A stretch of DNA of 64,000 bases from Neurospora tetraspora (lineage: Eukaryota > Ascomycota > Sordariomycetes > Sordariales > Sordariaceae), in contig NW_026944390.1 of the NCBI RefSeq assembly GCF_033439725.1, positions 62,001 to 126,000 on the forward strand, read 5' to 3'. Every line of letters begins with the position of its first letter. The stretch's first letter is position 1. The notes under the pieces were generated by a model, which saw only the letters and a program-made list of their open reading frames with translations, was not told where the DNA came from and did no database searches. Shown one piece after another: positions 25,201 through 39,500 of the stretch. Position numbers and translations under genes: made by a program.

Positions 25201-27796
25201 CGCGTGTAAAGCGTAGTTCAGCGCCCTGTTTACTTCCGAACTCGGAGCCCCGGCTTCGACCAGTTTTCGGGTGAAGTTTTGACGGTCACTGGGGATTGGT
25301 ATGTTAAGCGAATGCCGAAGTGCCGCAGCGAGGGAGTCTGGTGCTGGCTTGACACTCAGCATCAGGTCCGTCAATGGCGTGCTAGAGGCCTTGACGGCGC
25401 AGCAGAATGCGGCGGCGTTGTGGGAATTGATGTCTGCTCCAGCTGAGAGAAGAGTTCCGACGACATCATAGTTGCGGGTATCAAGCGGCGTTTGGAGAAT
25501 GGTTTGGACCTCGTTGTATAGAAGAACATCCAGGTGATCCTTTTGTTTGGTATGGCGTAGAAGAAGAGACATCTTGGCGGCCTTAGCAGCTGTGGTTGGC
25601 ATCTTCGACAGCGTTTCGAGGCCGTGATTCACTGTTTCGGGTGTCGGCTTTCCGTACTGGACAACAAGCTCAAGAATGGCGGGATCAGGATCGCGGACAG
25701 CTGTGAACGGTTAGAAACGCATTGTCTATAAGGACAGAAAGGTGTAGGTCAAACATACCGAGAGTAACAGGCTCGCCGTCTTTGAAGTTGGCATCCACAT
25801 TACCATGCTTCAGGAGCAGAGAAAAGAGTTGAACATCCAGGGGTTGGGCAGATAGTAACTGTGACAGCGCCGCGGATACTTCGTCCCCTTCTCTACCAGC
25901 GCCTGCCTGAAGCAATAGCTCCACGATCGTGTACCGAACTTCTTGATTATTGATCGCCATGGCTTTAACCATAGCCGCAGCAGACGTTTGAGGTGTGAGT
26001 GGCCTCTTGAGCATTTTGCGTAAGAGTGGTACATCCCCAACAGCAATAGAAGACAAAATTCCAGAGTTATTGTCGGAGTGGGTGCCTTCAGTGTAGCGCA
26101 AAAGAAGGGAAATGAACCTATCGTCTCGTCTGGGGTGTTGTTCTTCAATGGCCTCTGTCAAAGCATTAGACAAACAGGGCCCAGAAAGCCCAGCAGCAAG
26201 AAAAGCCTCGGTAATGAGGTAACGTTCGTTGGGAGCCAACTTCTTGACCTGTGGAAATACTTGCTCCAGCGTCGACGGGGACGGCTTTCCTGTCAGGAGT
26301 TTCTTTACCATGTCTATGTTCACCATCATGACTCCGTTGTTCAAAGCCATGCCATTCAAATGATCCACCGAGGCCACCTCATGTCGGGCGTGTTTCATCT
26401 GAAGCGAGCCTTTTCGGGGCTTCCCCTCTGGAACCGTGTCTTCCGGGAAATACGGCGTAAGCAGTAGATTTACCGACTGACCATCTCCAGCCCTCACAGC
26501 AGCAATGAGAGCGTCACCCAACGCAGCGCCACCGGCGCCTTTTCGCAGCAGGATGTTGAGGAAGGCATATCGGTTTTCCGGGCTGATTGTCGTCGGAATC
26601 ACACCAACACATCGAGACGCAAGGTTGGGACTTAGTCGCGTTCGATCGTTTAACAGCAGCTGAAGAAGGTTGCAATTTCCTCTCGAAATGGTATCACATA
26701 GTACCTTGGCTTCTTGGTACTCGACTGACGCTCCGTTTTCGACCAAAAGATGAATCATGTCGATATTTTCGGCCTGGCACGCTTGCTGCAAGGCGACGGC
26801 CACCATATCACCAGGGGCGCCGGCGCACAGGAGCGCCTCTGTCAAGAACAGCTTCTCATTTGGACCAATGGACTGGTTGAGAAGCTGTCTGAAGCTCTCC
26901 ATCAGACCGGCCCCTCCAGCTGTAGGTGGTTGTCTTCCTGTCAAGATAGCGAGCGCAATGTCAACTCTGCTCTGCCCAATCGCTGTCCTGAGAGCTTCGG
27001 CCGTGTCAAAGTCGGCATCTGCGACTGACCTGCTCAATCTCCAGACTGTCTGCAAACATCCCTTTCGCGAGGCGTCTATGAGACACAAGGAGAGCAGTTG
27101 CAACGAAAATCCGCCCGATGACTGAAGAATTAGACCTACAAGGTCCGGATAACCACCAGCAATACACAGTTGGCGAAACTCGATCTGGCCATTCTGAGAC
27201 TGAGCAATATTTGCGCCGCGTTGCAAGAGCAAACTCAGTATTGTGAGGTCTTTGGAGCGAATTGCGTCGGGCAATGCCACATTGAGCGTGAGGTCGTCCG
27301 CATAATGGGACAAGACGGCAATCATGTCCGTTTGACGGTTCTGGATCGCCCTCTGCAGTATCTGGCTCCGTTCTAGAGACTCCATACTCTTTCTTCTAGA
27401 CAGGATGGAGCCTGATCTGCTGCCTTTCGAAGCTTTGATGTTCGGGTTTCCCCCAAGCTCGAGCAGTTTTCTTATGAGAACATTTGCGACAGCGGGCGAA
27501 CCGCCCGAGGCGACATGATTGTCGAGGACGTCGAATATCTCCTTGGCCTCCCATGGCTTTTTGGTGGACGAAAACGCTCGTTTCAGAGAACTTTGGGAGC
27601 TTTCGGGATTCTCAGCTGCTCGTCGTTGTCGGAGGAGCTCTTCCGCTTGCAAATCGTCTTGTGGGCTCGGGGTAGGTAGTCTGATCGGAGGCAGTGGCGG
27701 GAGAGATGGTAACTCTGTAACACCAACGGCGGCAGCGAGTTCTAGGAGTCGGGCCCGCCGATTATCCTGTGGACGTTGAGGCGACATAGCTGCCAT
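22201..27796 (-). CDS. Giant ankyrin-repeat protein with C-terminal coiled coil
   Basis: Two exons on the minus strand, 27,796-25,759 and 25,700-22,201, joined over a 58-nt GTATGT...CAG intron, encode 1,845 residues. The ATG at 27,796 (GTCACAATGG) has an ideal context; the frame stays open upstream only from a non-ATG codon. Residues about 100-1,500 are degenerate ankyrin-like repeats throughout (recurring LLLxxGA words); the clearest unit reads TPLMLAIQHRRPDLVKALL followed by AGADVDV. From about residue 1,615 to 1,830 the chain is a charged Arg/Glu/Ala-rich coiled coil (ERERRARAERI, ETEEHHIAIA). It has no visible kinase, NACHT or protease domain. Ankyrin arrays bind proteins, so a scaffold role is a reasonable inference; function and location are unknown. 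Confidence 0.88.
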
Positions 27797-30324
27797 TGTG
27801 ACTTTGTCGTTATCGAGCTTCACAAGTAAATACGGCCGGATCACGGGAGTAAGATATCGGCTCGGTGCCGCTGTAACTGCGTGATGTTGGTTCAACGTCC
27901 CATATCATACAAAGAAAAAGTATCCGGCCTATATGTGAGCCTCCAACATGCGGCCAACTGGGCAGGGCGTTTCCCGGTCGTGAGCAAGCGGGCTGTTGAG
28001 AAGAATTTAGCGGGCCACCGATGGAGCCGATGGAATGATAGTTCGGCTGAGCCGTAGAAAGGGTTCAAGTTGAACAAAGGGGACGCGAGTTTGAGCCTCG
28101 TCCCGCTCTTGGGCAAACAGTTGATATCCAGGACCGTGTATGGTGACGTGGTGGCGGGGCGGTGTTGGTCGAATGCCTGCCCGCTTAGGTAATGTCCTGT
28201 AACGTAGAACGCGGAATCCAACACAAGGGAGTTGCAGAAACAGGACTGGTATGAGATTGTTGTGAGAAAGGAAAAAATATCGTGGAAAAATGTCACTAAC
28301 TTCCACTTGGATGTTCAATGTTGGGCAGGATTACTTCCCATTGCGCATTCTGAAACACTGTGATGATAAAGCTGCGCCGGAGCTCTTGCCGTGGACCTAT
28401 AGCTCCAAGCCCAATCCGGACCAGCACATATTGGTTCATCAGGCAGCTTTGGCGAGGAGCGGCTGAATGAATGAAAGCCACCTCCAAAGATAGTACATAC
28501 ATACCCGCGGGATATCCCTACCCAGCCGTGCTAGTCTCTAGTGTAGAGGCGATTTCGACCAGTCTTTCCCCCTCTCGTGGCGGACGCGCGCTTGGGGAGT
28601 GAGATGATCAACAAAACGCTTGCGAGGCCCTTTGTGGCACAGCCTCAAATATCTGGGCATGGCCGCGGGGCTCTGTCCACTCAGACCACTGCTTCCCCGT
28701 CAACACTTTCCATTAGTACCAGGTACTGCCCCTGTCTATCAATGATCTGTTGCCGCTTATTCAGACTCCAGAGAGTCCAGAGAGTTGTCATTCTCCAGTC
28801 ATTGACGAGTGCACTGATGCTGCAGCCAAAGCGCAAGCACCCGATGCGTGGTTGGGAGATGGCATGTTGAATGGGTAGGCAGACAGACACGAGCTGGCAA
28901 ACGAGATGTGAGATGTGCGACTGCGAGAGACGTGGCGTTCGAGTTTTGGTTGATGGATGGGATGAAAGCATCAAGCCAACTGTGCCTGAGCTGAAGAAAT
29001 GGGCGCCGGAGAAAAAAGAGATGAGCGGGATCGAAAACGACAAGGCGGACTGCAGATACGATACGCTGGGGAAATTGTTAGTGCGGAACCTCATCCCCTT
29101 GACCGAGACTAACAGAACTTTTCGCCAAACCAGAGTTGTACAAGATATTGGTTTTGTTCTGTGTGTTTTAAGGTTAGCAGAAATCATTTTCCGTACAATC
29201 AATGTAGATTGTTAGTGACTATAACCCATCATTGGTTCTAAGCGGGATATGTAGTATGTTAGTCTCAGTCGAAGAGATGCCAGACATATCATAGGGCTTT
29301 GAGGTCTTGAGTTTACATGTCTGCTTCGACACGAAGGGCCTGATATTTACGGTGAATATTCCGAGCGCAGGATGGTTTTATGTTTTGCTAATATCATGAT
29401 TTTTTCCGAGTTTCTAGCTCGTGGAAGGTTTCACCCGATGAACCTAACGGTAACAGCAGACCAGGCTAACCGCCAAGACTAGTTGATGAATTGCCCGTAC
29501 CTGGCATGACTGGATGAGCAGACTTCTTCTCTTAATCACCAACTCAAATCCTGAGGTCCGCCGCAGCTGGCCGCAAAGGATGACTTGTCGTTGGTTGAAT
29601 GAAGAAGGCTGTTGGAGGTGGACGACCGGGAGCGACATTCAATCCGGAGCTGCGGATCCCCTCCCCTTCAGCTGTTCCACTCCGAGGTTCCGATACCGAC
29701 CAATAGCGCCAAGAAGGACGGAAGGGACCAAGACACACCGCGACTCTTCAAGGTGTTGCCGGATTGTTACGACTTCGGCTCCGCGATAATTACGAACTAG
29801 CTCTCCGATACTCCGTCTGACTCCTCCGTCTTACTACGGGATGAATAATTCATCTCCGGATATTCTTAATCTCCGATCAATGGATATTCAGTCCGAAGCA
29901 GAGCAACACCGGATTAAAGTACCAATCGGCTTCGCGATTATTTACCTAGTGTCTTTGATTACATCATCGGCCCGTCTTATCTTTTATCAGTGTGAACTTT
30001 CGAAATGCCGTTCCGATCTAGAAAGATGGAGCAATATGGACTCTCAGTAGTAAACAGAAAGCACAATCATTTCTCAGAAGTTCGGGGGTAAACGGGATTC
30101 GCTTTCCATATACTATTTGGGATGGCTGTTGGTGGTTTTCGCATCACGACCAAACCAACAAATTGACTTGATACGACTCCGTTCTCCGTTCTCACCCGGC
30201 GAGGCCCGGGAGTCAGTGTGTAAACGCAGTCCCTCTCCGCAGTCCGCAGTTCTAGAGGTACAGTAGGTCCAGCTCGTCGTGGGGCCAACCGACGGGCCAA
30301 CAAGGTTCGAGACATTCAAAACCC
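27797..30324. other. 2.5-kb intergenic region, no gene recognised
   Basis: This lies between divergently transcribed genes. Several 60-170-codon open frames exist on both strands, but they overlap each other, lack family resemblance and have no convincing introns or start contexts. It presumably holds two promoters. No tRNA, repeat or transposon end was identified. Confidence 0.5.
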
Positions 30325-31712
30325 ATGATGGCCGCAAGCACCGGTTCACGTCACGCTACCGATATCATCTCCACCATCAACACCATCGCGGTCCACCGCA
30401 GTCGCAGTCGGCTTCTTCCCCTTTTAAACCTGTCATCCTGCCGTCCGTTTGCTATTTCTGCTTTCACGAACCGTTCCTGTCTTCTCCGGCATCCTTCACC
30501 AGTAACATCGCCAATTCCCGCTTCCCCGCACCTACACCATCGCAACATCGACCCCGCCACCAGCGCACATCACCAGAACAGCTCTCCCGTCAAAATCCGC
30601 CATTCTTATTCCACAATGGCCGAAGTCCCAAAGACCATGTCCGGCATCGTCATCGAGAAGCCCGGCGGTGTCGACGTCCTCAAGTACAAGACCGACCTGC
30701 CCGTGCCCGAGATCAAGGAGGGCGAAGTCCTTGTGAAGAACGAGTACATTGGCGTCAACTTTATTGATACGTAAGTTTCTCCCTGTTTCCCTTTTCTCCC
30801 TCCTCCTTTCTCCCATTTCCCCATTTTCCCCTGCAAACTAACCACAAACAAAAAAATAGCTACTTCCGAACAGGCCTCTACCCCTCCTCCTCAGGCTACC
30901 CCTTGATAACCGGCAAAGAAGCCTCGGGCACTGTGGTCAGCTCCAACTCCCCGCGCTTCTCCCCCGGCGACCGCGTCGCCTACCTCTCCGACGCCACCTA
31001 CGCGGAATACACCCCCGTCTCCGCCGCTCGCTGCGTCGGCCCCCTCCCCGCAAACATCTCCTCTGAGACCGCCGCCGCCGCCCTGCTCCAGGGTCTAACC
31101 GCCCTAACCTTGGTTCGCGAAGCCGCGGGCATCGAGCAAAAGCTGGGAATCAGCGAAGGGCCCTGGACGCTTGTGCATGCCGCCGCGGGCGGGACGGGTT
31201 CGTTGCTGGTGCAGATCTTGAGCGTTATGGGCGCGAAAATCATTGCTACGGCTGGAGGAAAGGAGAAGTGCGAGCAGGCGCACCACCATGGCGCGCAGTG
31301 GACGATTGATAACAAGAGCGAGGATGTGGTGGAGAGGGTGAGGGAGATTACGCATGGACGCGGGGTGGATGTTATCTTTGATGGGGTGGGTAAGGCTACT
31401 TTTGATGCGGATATGGAGATGGTGGCGAGGAAGGGCATGGTGATTAGCTTTGGAAACGCGTCGGGTAAGGTGGATCCGCTGGATATTCTGAGGTTGGGGG
31501 CCAAGAACGTTAAGGTGATGAGGCCGGTTTTGTTCGGCTACATTGTTACGCCGGAGGAGTGGGAGAGGTGGACGACGGAGTTGTTTGAGCTGATCAAGCA
31601 TGAGAAGGTCAAGATCAAGGTCCATGAGGTTTATCCCCTTCAGGAGGTGGCGCGTGCGCACACCGATCTGGAGGGCAGGAAGACTACGGGCAAGTTGTTG
31701 TTGAAGCTTTGA
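30325..31712 (+). CDS. ZTA1: Zeta-crystallin-type quinone oxidoreductase, possible dual start
   Basis: Exons are 30,325-30,770 (or 30,616-30,770 from the second start) and 30,860-31,712, with an 89-nt intron. From ATG 30,616 (TCCACAATGG) the protein is 335 residues, the usual length of the ZTA1/QOR family. The frame is open upstream to ATG 30,325, adding 97 residues rich in Arg, Ser and His and free of acidic residues at first, ending RHSYST before the second Met; this looks like a mitochondrial presequence. The enzyme is a zinc-independent MDR protein: a GroES-like N-terminal half (GVNFIDTYFRTGLYP; ITGKEASGTV) and a Rossmann NADPH site (HAAAGGTGSLLVQ). Homologues reduce quinones with NADPH and some bind AU-rich RNA. 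Dual cytosolic and mitochondrial forms are inferred. An AATAAA-like signal lies about 70 bp after the stop. Confidence 0.9.
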
Positions 31713-32100
31713 TGGGAAACGATTGATAGGTTTTCTATTAATATTCTTCCACCCATAGCCATGACTGGGATGTGACCATATAATAAAGAACACTGGAGGC
31801 ATGCCGGCATGGAGAATTCATGCAGAATTTCACCTCCGTATTCATCTATGAGATGCTATCTATGAGGTTGATTACGTATAATCAGAGGGGGTGTCGTGAA
31901 CTGAGCAGTACGTAGCAACGTAGCGAAAGGAATCATAACACAGTCGTAACAGAAAAAATGGGGGAATAAACCAAAGGGGGAATTGATAAAACAGTGTGAT
32001 GCGACCCAGAAGCCCCAAAACGATAGAAGCCAGAATGTGTTGTGTGTGAATGTTCAAAAAGGTGGTCGTAAAAGCAACAAAAGAGCCCAAGAGCCCCTTT
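31713..32100. other. Short convergent 3' intergenic region
   Basis: This is the 3' region shared by the quinone oxidoreductase (+) and the epimerase (-). AATAAAG near 31,780 is a plausible polyadenylation signal for the + gene. Nothing else was seen. Confidence 0.5.
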
Positions 32101-33708
<1,608 letters not shown>

Positions 33709-36584
33709 TCTGATATCTTTCGGTGTTCCTTTTTCTCAAAACTGAAGTGATGCTTCTGCTGCTGCTGTTGATGCCGTTGCCGCTGCTACCGTGGAGAAGG
33801 GAACCAAACAGACACACACACACACAAAAAGAGTGACAAAGGGTGGAAGAGGATGTTTTGTTAGGACCGTTCGGTTAAAGATAGAATTGTGGTTGGTAGA
33901 AGGTGGTAAGCACCGAATGAGTGCGGCAAGGCAGCGCATGCACTGGTTAATTAAGCTTGGAGCCTGCAATGACCTGGAGGGGTCGGTTGGTCCGGGAATA
34001 GGGCCCTGGCTCTTCCTAGGCCTGTGATGGACCGTGATGGACCAGGGGCAGGATGGGTCCGGGCTGGGCGACTCCCTGCACCTAATCCTGCGATGGGAGA
34101 CGGACGGGTCCGGTCATGAAATGACGATTGTCGAATTTCGCTAGACCGTAGTTTGCCGTGGGGCGAACATGAAACAGCAGGGAACCACACGCAGTAGGAC
34201 AGTGTTGATTGTCGATGGGATGGGATGAGAATCGAGATGAGACTCCCGTCTGAAGAGGTTTGCCATCCGTGGCCTGTTGCCCTGGGGGTTACCACGTTAC
34301 CCTGCACAGCACCCTGCCTGCGACGGGACGGGTTGCGGGTTCGTACGGGTTGTCGTGACATGCAACGGTAAGGTTTTGGAATTTGGGGTACCAAGACGGG
34401 ACCACGGCGACCCCATCCGCTTGAGAAGCTTGTCCGGGCCTCCCCCTGCTGTGCTCATTCCCGATTCCATCTTGTCGAGATGGTTGTAGCAAGTAACATG
34501 TGACAATAGTCAAGAGTCCAAATCGGCCCTTTGGCTGACTATAGCCTAAATCTTTTCCCCCATTCTTTCTTCTTTCGAAAGTAGGGAGCTAGAAGAATTC
34601 TGCACTCCGCACTTCGGATATCAGCTTCGGAAACGAGAAATGGGGTAGCTAGTAAAACGATACACAGTAATATCAAATGATAGTCAACGGGAGCAGGCAA
34701 CAAGTTACAATGTTGCATGGTGGAACGTGCAATTTGGATCGTCTCTGCTGCGTGGAGGTGTTGGAGAATGGAAACTGGGAATGCTGATTGAGCCCCAGTT
34801 GCCCCAGGTTCATCCCATCTCGATCACGTCAGGAAGATTGCAGTGAGAAGAAACGGCGATCAGACTGGAATAGAAGGACAGGACAAGAGATTTCGGTCTA
34901 CACGATCTGACAAGAACCAACACGACACAGCCTGGCTCCCCTGGACCATGGAACAAGTCTCTGATTCTATCCTCCAGCCCCCCGAAGATCGGGAATTCAA
35001 GATACCTACTACGGCAACGGAAACTGCATATCTCTCGCTTAAGCGCATATCAGTTCGCTTACTCATCGAGCCATTCCCGGGCTATCCATTCCAACCGTCA
35101 GCCTCTACCCGGACGCTATCATTTCCTTGGCGCCGCGCGACTGGGCTGAAGTGGGGAGTTGACATCAGTCGAGGAAGTTGCACTTGTTGAAGGAGCACGG
35201 ACCACAAGCCAAGGCGAGATGAGTGATGGCCTTTCAATGCGCTGTTGCGGCAGGCAGTCGGCAGCGCCAGCAGTGGGCACACAGCTGTTTTCATTGTCAT
35301 TCATCGCATCCCGTCTTCAATCTTTGCTTCCACGTTCTATTGTGACGGCGTCAAAGACAGAACCTTCGACGAAGAGCAGCCGAATGGCCTTTATGACAAT
35401 AGGCACCATTAAACAAGAGGCTCTCAATGGACAATGACTGCTAACAAAGGCAAGACGGACAGCTACAGCTCAACATGAAAGACAGCTTCGAGTCAACCAA
35501 GACATGCACAAAGAGACGAGGCCGTTTTCAGAACAAGACACCAGCGACTTGTCTTGTCCGTTTGCGAATGGATGCATGCATTGTCAACAACTAACTCCCT
35601 CCCTACACCTACAACTCCAGAGACATCGCTGTAGCAGTCATTTTCTGATTCACTTCCGCCGGGTCCCCCACGTCCAGTCTCAGCATTTCTCTATTCTCAT
35701 GCTGGACATACCACCCACCTATCTCGACCTCAAGACCTGAATGGAAAAAGTGAAGCCAAAGTCAATTGATCCCCAAATACCACGGCGTATCCACAATTCC
35801 CAGCGCTAGAAGGCTTCCGCTCAACTCTTCTTTGATCGCTGCTGCAACCTAGCATCGCGCGCTATCAACCGAAACCACGCGTGCCGAGTCTGCAACGGAA
35901 CACTGCACATCATCGCCGAGGACCCGACTACATACCCGACTTCTCACTACGCTCAGCTGGGAGGTTGGGTTACTTTCTTCAGGTCTCCCTCGCGTCGGAT
36001 TGACCAACGGTATCGAGTGATTACTTTGGGCATCCGTAGGGCTCTTCAGCAGTTTCACCTTGATTGGAGGTGCCACGTGTTGCGCGCCTCGCAAATCGCA
36101 AAAGTTCGGTTGCCATTCAGTCGCAGTCGCAGGCGAAGCGCATTAACATATCGCAACCACCCGAAGATCGACCTCCATTACATTCAGGAGGACGCTCACC
36201 CAAGCAATTTGGCCTGCAGCGGCAGCCTCACAAAAAGAACCCAAAGAGCCACCTCACGGCTCTGCAATTCGGCCCAGCCTCTTCACGCCCATCAATTCGT
36301 TGTTACTGAAAACTCGTCCTCAGAATATTTGGGTGGCATCTCAGTCTTCTAGTCTGTCATTTAAATGTGAGTTTGAATCGCCCCATCCACATGTTCTAAG
36401 CGCGACTCTTCTTTTCATCCGCCTATAGCCTTCAACCTTTTTGTATTCCCTCTCACTTTTGGGCTCTTTTTTCCAGTTGCACAGTGTTCTCGTCCGTCTC
36501 TGTTCATTCCTACGATATTTGTGTTAGAGGGAAAAGAATAACCTCGCTTGTTCTCATTTTTGATTTTAAACGCCTTCTAACACC
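33709..36584. other. 2.9-kb intergenic region with microsatellites and a 5' UTR intron
   Basis: No coding region was recognised. It holds divergent promoters of the epimerase (-) and the SUN gene (+). Near 33,750-33,830 there are CTG-like and CA-type short tandem repeats. A likely 5' UTR intron of the SUN gene spans 36,367-36,428 (donor GTGAGT, acceptor CTATAG). Confidence 0.5.
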
Positions 36585-39500
36585 ATGGACAGTTCATATT
36601 CCAATCACTGGTCTCACGTTGACCTCGCTTTTCACGACGTTAACAGTCTTCTCAAGAAGTCCACTGCAACCATGCCTCCCAAGCGGATAACGCGGAGGTC
36701 GGTGGTGTCACCTTCTCCTGCCCTTTCCGATGTAGGCACACCAAAGCCCGGAAAGCGCGGCACTCTGATTCCAGTTGAGCAAGTCAGGAATCAAACGCCC
36801 ACCAGATTCAGTCTCAGTTATGGCTCCTCACTGGTGGCCATGCCAGACAGGAACAAAACCGCCGCAGGTACCGATCTCGAAACTGCCTTCGCCGAGATCC
36901 ACGAAACTGTCAGGACCGACAATATCAAGGCTGAGGCTCGCCGTCGAGAGCTTGATGCGCGTAGGGGTAGCACAACTCCCGGCCCCAGACGCCCTGACAC
37001 CATTGAGGAAGAAACCGAAGAGGAGGAAGAGGAGGAGGAGGAGCAGGAAGAATACGAAAACCAAGGTGGCTATTACGACGACGAGGAAGAAGAGGAATCC
37101 GAACCAGAACCGCCCCGACGTGCTGCAAAACCGACCCAAACTCTCAACAAGTTACAAGATCAGATTGAGAAGACAAAGCTACTAGAAAAGCAGAGGGCAG
37201 AAGAGGAGAGGGCAGCGGAAGAAAAGCAGAAAGCGGAGAAGGACGCCGCGGAGAGAGAAAGAAAGAGAGTAGAGAAAGAGAAGAAGGATAAAGCAGAGAG
37301 GGAGAAGGCAGAAAAAGCTATGAAGGAAAAGGCCGAAAGGGAGAAGAAGGAACAGGCCGCGAAAGCTCAACAAGAAGCCAAAGCAAAGGCTGCGCGTGAG
37401 GCCAAAGAACGAGCTGAACGAGAAGCCAAGAAAAGAGCACGCGACGAGGAGGCCGAGGAACAGGCCGAACTGGCACGAGCCGAACGAGATGCCCGGCTAA
37501 GACGTGAGCATTCTGAAGAGGCGCGGCGTCAAGCGGAACAGAAGCATGCAGCAGAGGCCGCGCGTAAGAAGGAAGAGCAACGCCGAGATCGAGAGGCCCG
37601 AGAAGCGGAGATGGCAAGCCTGGAGGAAGCAAAGAGGCAGGCCATGCGACCACCCCCTCCACCTTCCAAACAACTGCTTTCGACACCACTTACTTCCAAG
37701 ACAAGGGACCTTGTGGCACCCGATACCGGCAACAGTTACGTTGAGGAAAGCGATGTTTACACCGACTCAGAAAAGCGGAGGGAAGGGCTAGAAGAAGAGA
37801 GGCGAGTGGCTCAACAGATGCGACTGTATACCCCAGAGCCTCCGGAACCACCCAGAATCGCAAGGCGACCAGCGTCAACTCTCTCCAGTTCTTTACAGCA
37901 TGCTCAACATCCGGTCAATCAACACCAAGAATTGTTCGACACAGAGGCGGAATCCATGTCTGACAAACAGTATCCGTCCTTTGGCAAGGTTTCCAAACCC
38001 ACAACGGCGAGACCGAACCGAACATCCAGGCCGCTATCCGAACAGTCAAATACCACAAACGGGGAAACACCACCTCCTCCGTATACTACTGCTCCTACCT
38101 TCATGCAACGATTACTGAGTTTGGTTCGTCGTTCGATATGGGGCGTGTGGAAGCTGTTCACATACCTTCTACCACTGCTCCTCCTCGCTCTGGTTGTCTT
38201 GAGCGCGTCTTCGTATGGCTCACCGGATTCGGATAGCAGCATTCGATGGTATGGCTGGAAGCACTGGAGGAGCAACGTCGGGCAATTCATCCCCGGTCAT
38301 CCGCAATTGACGGATGATCAGTTGAATAACTTGAAGGATTATATCCTTGAACAATCCTCTTCTACAGAGAGTGCTGTCAAGAACATCCAGACTCTTCTTC
38401 CCCGGATGGTGCACGTTAAGCGTGGTCCAAACGGTGATCTCATCATTCAGGACGACTTCTGGCATGCTCTTCTGGATAGAATGCTCAAGGATAGCTCCGT
38501 TCTTACTCTTGACGGTACCGGTGACATCTCCGAGGAGCATTGGGACGCAGTGCGACTGCGCCTCGTCAAGGCCGGGCTTTTCGAAAAGGGCCCATCGGAT
38601 GAGCATATCTTGCAGATTGCTGAAGGCTCCGTTTCCAAGTCCTGGGAACGTTGGGTATCCAAAAACGGGGAGAAGGTCGCCCAGATTGTCAAGGAGCATC
38701 TACCGGGAGACAAAGGCGATGGGGTCACGCGTGACGCAGCCATCAGCCGGGATGAGTTTGTGGGCCTCCTGAAGAAGAGGATTGCAGAACACAAGGAGGA
38801 CATTGATGATCGGTTGGATGCCGTCAAGAAAGGGCTGGAGACACTCATCGACACCACGGTCAAGGCGGCCATCTCCAACTCCGAAGGCAGTCTCTCCAAG
38901 TCCGATATTACCACGCTGGTCAGAAACATCGTCAAGAAGGAGATTCCCCGAGCGCAACTTGAGGCAGCCGCTAAGGACGGCATCATGCGCAACTACCACG
39001 ACTACATTGAAACCCAAGTCAACCACTTCGGCCTGGGCAATGAAGCTGGTATCGTGTACACGGAATCATCCCCCGTTTATAGACTTGAGTCGCAAGCACT
39101 TCCCGGCAACAAGCATCTGGCCAAGTTGCTCGGCAAGCCAAAGCCCATTTCTGTCAAAGATCAAGTCAGCATGGAAGGGGAATACATGATGGCACTCTCT
39201 GCGTGGAGCGACGTTGGCCAGTGCTGGTGCGCTGGCATCACATCCAGCAGGGGAGTCCAGCTCGCCGTGGAGATGGCCAACTATGTCATTCCCCAAGCCA
39301 TCGTCGTCGAGCACGTCCACCCGAACGCGACGAATGATCCTGGTTCGATGCCCAGAGACATTGAGATTTGGGGATACTATCCGGACGCGGATGACAACAA
39401 GCGTCTCCTGGCTTGGATGGACGAGCTATACCCAGGCGAACGCGAAGCTGACTTGAAGAGGGTCGACGACGACAACAAAAAGTCGCTGTCCCTGATCAAC

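Noticed and set aside
28577-29215. Overlapping 97-173-codon frames on both strands in the 2.5-kb intergenic region
   Set aside because: Mutually overlapping, no recognisable domain, no supporting splice sites.
33951-34394. 147-codon minus-strand frame in the epimerase/SUN intergenic region
   Set aside because: Pro/Arg/Ser-rich composition without domain similarity; probably chance.
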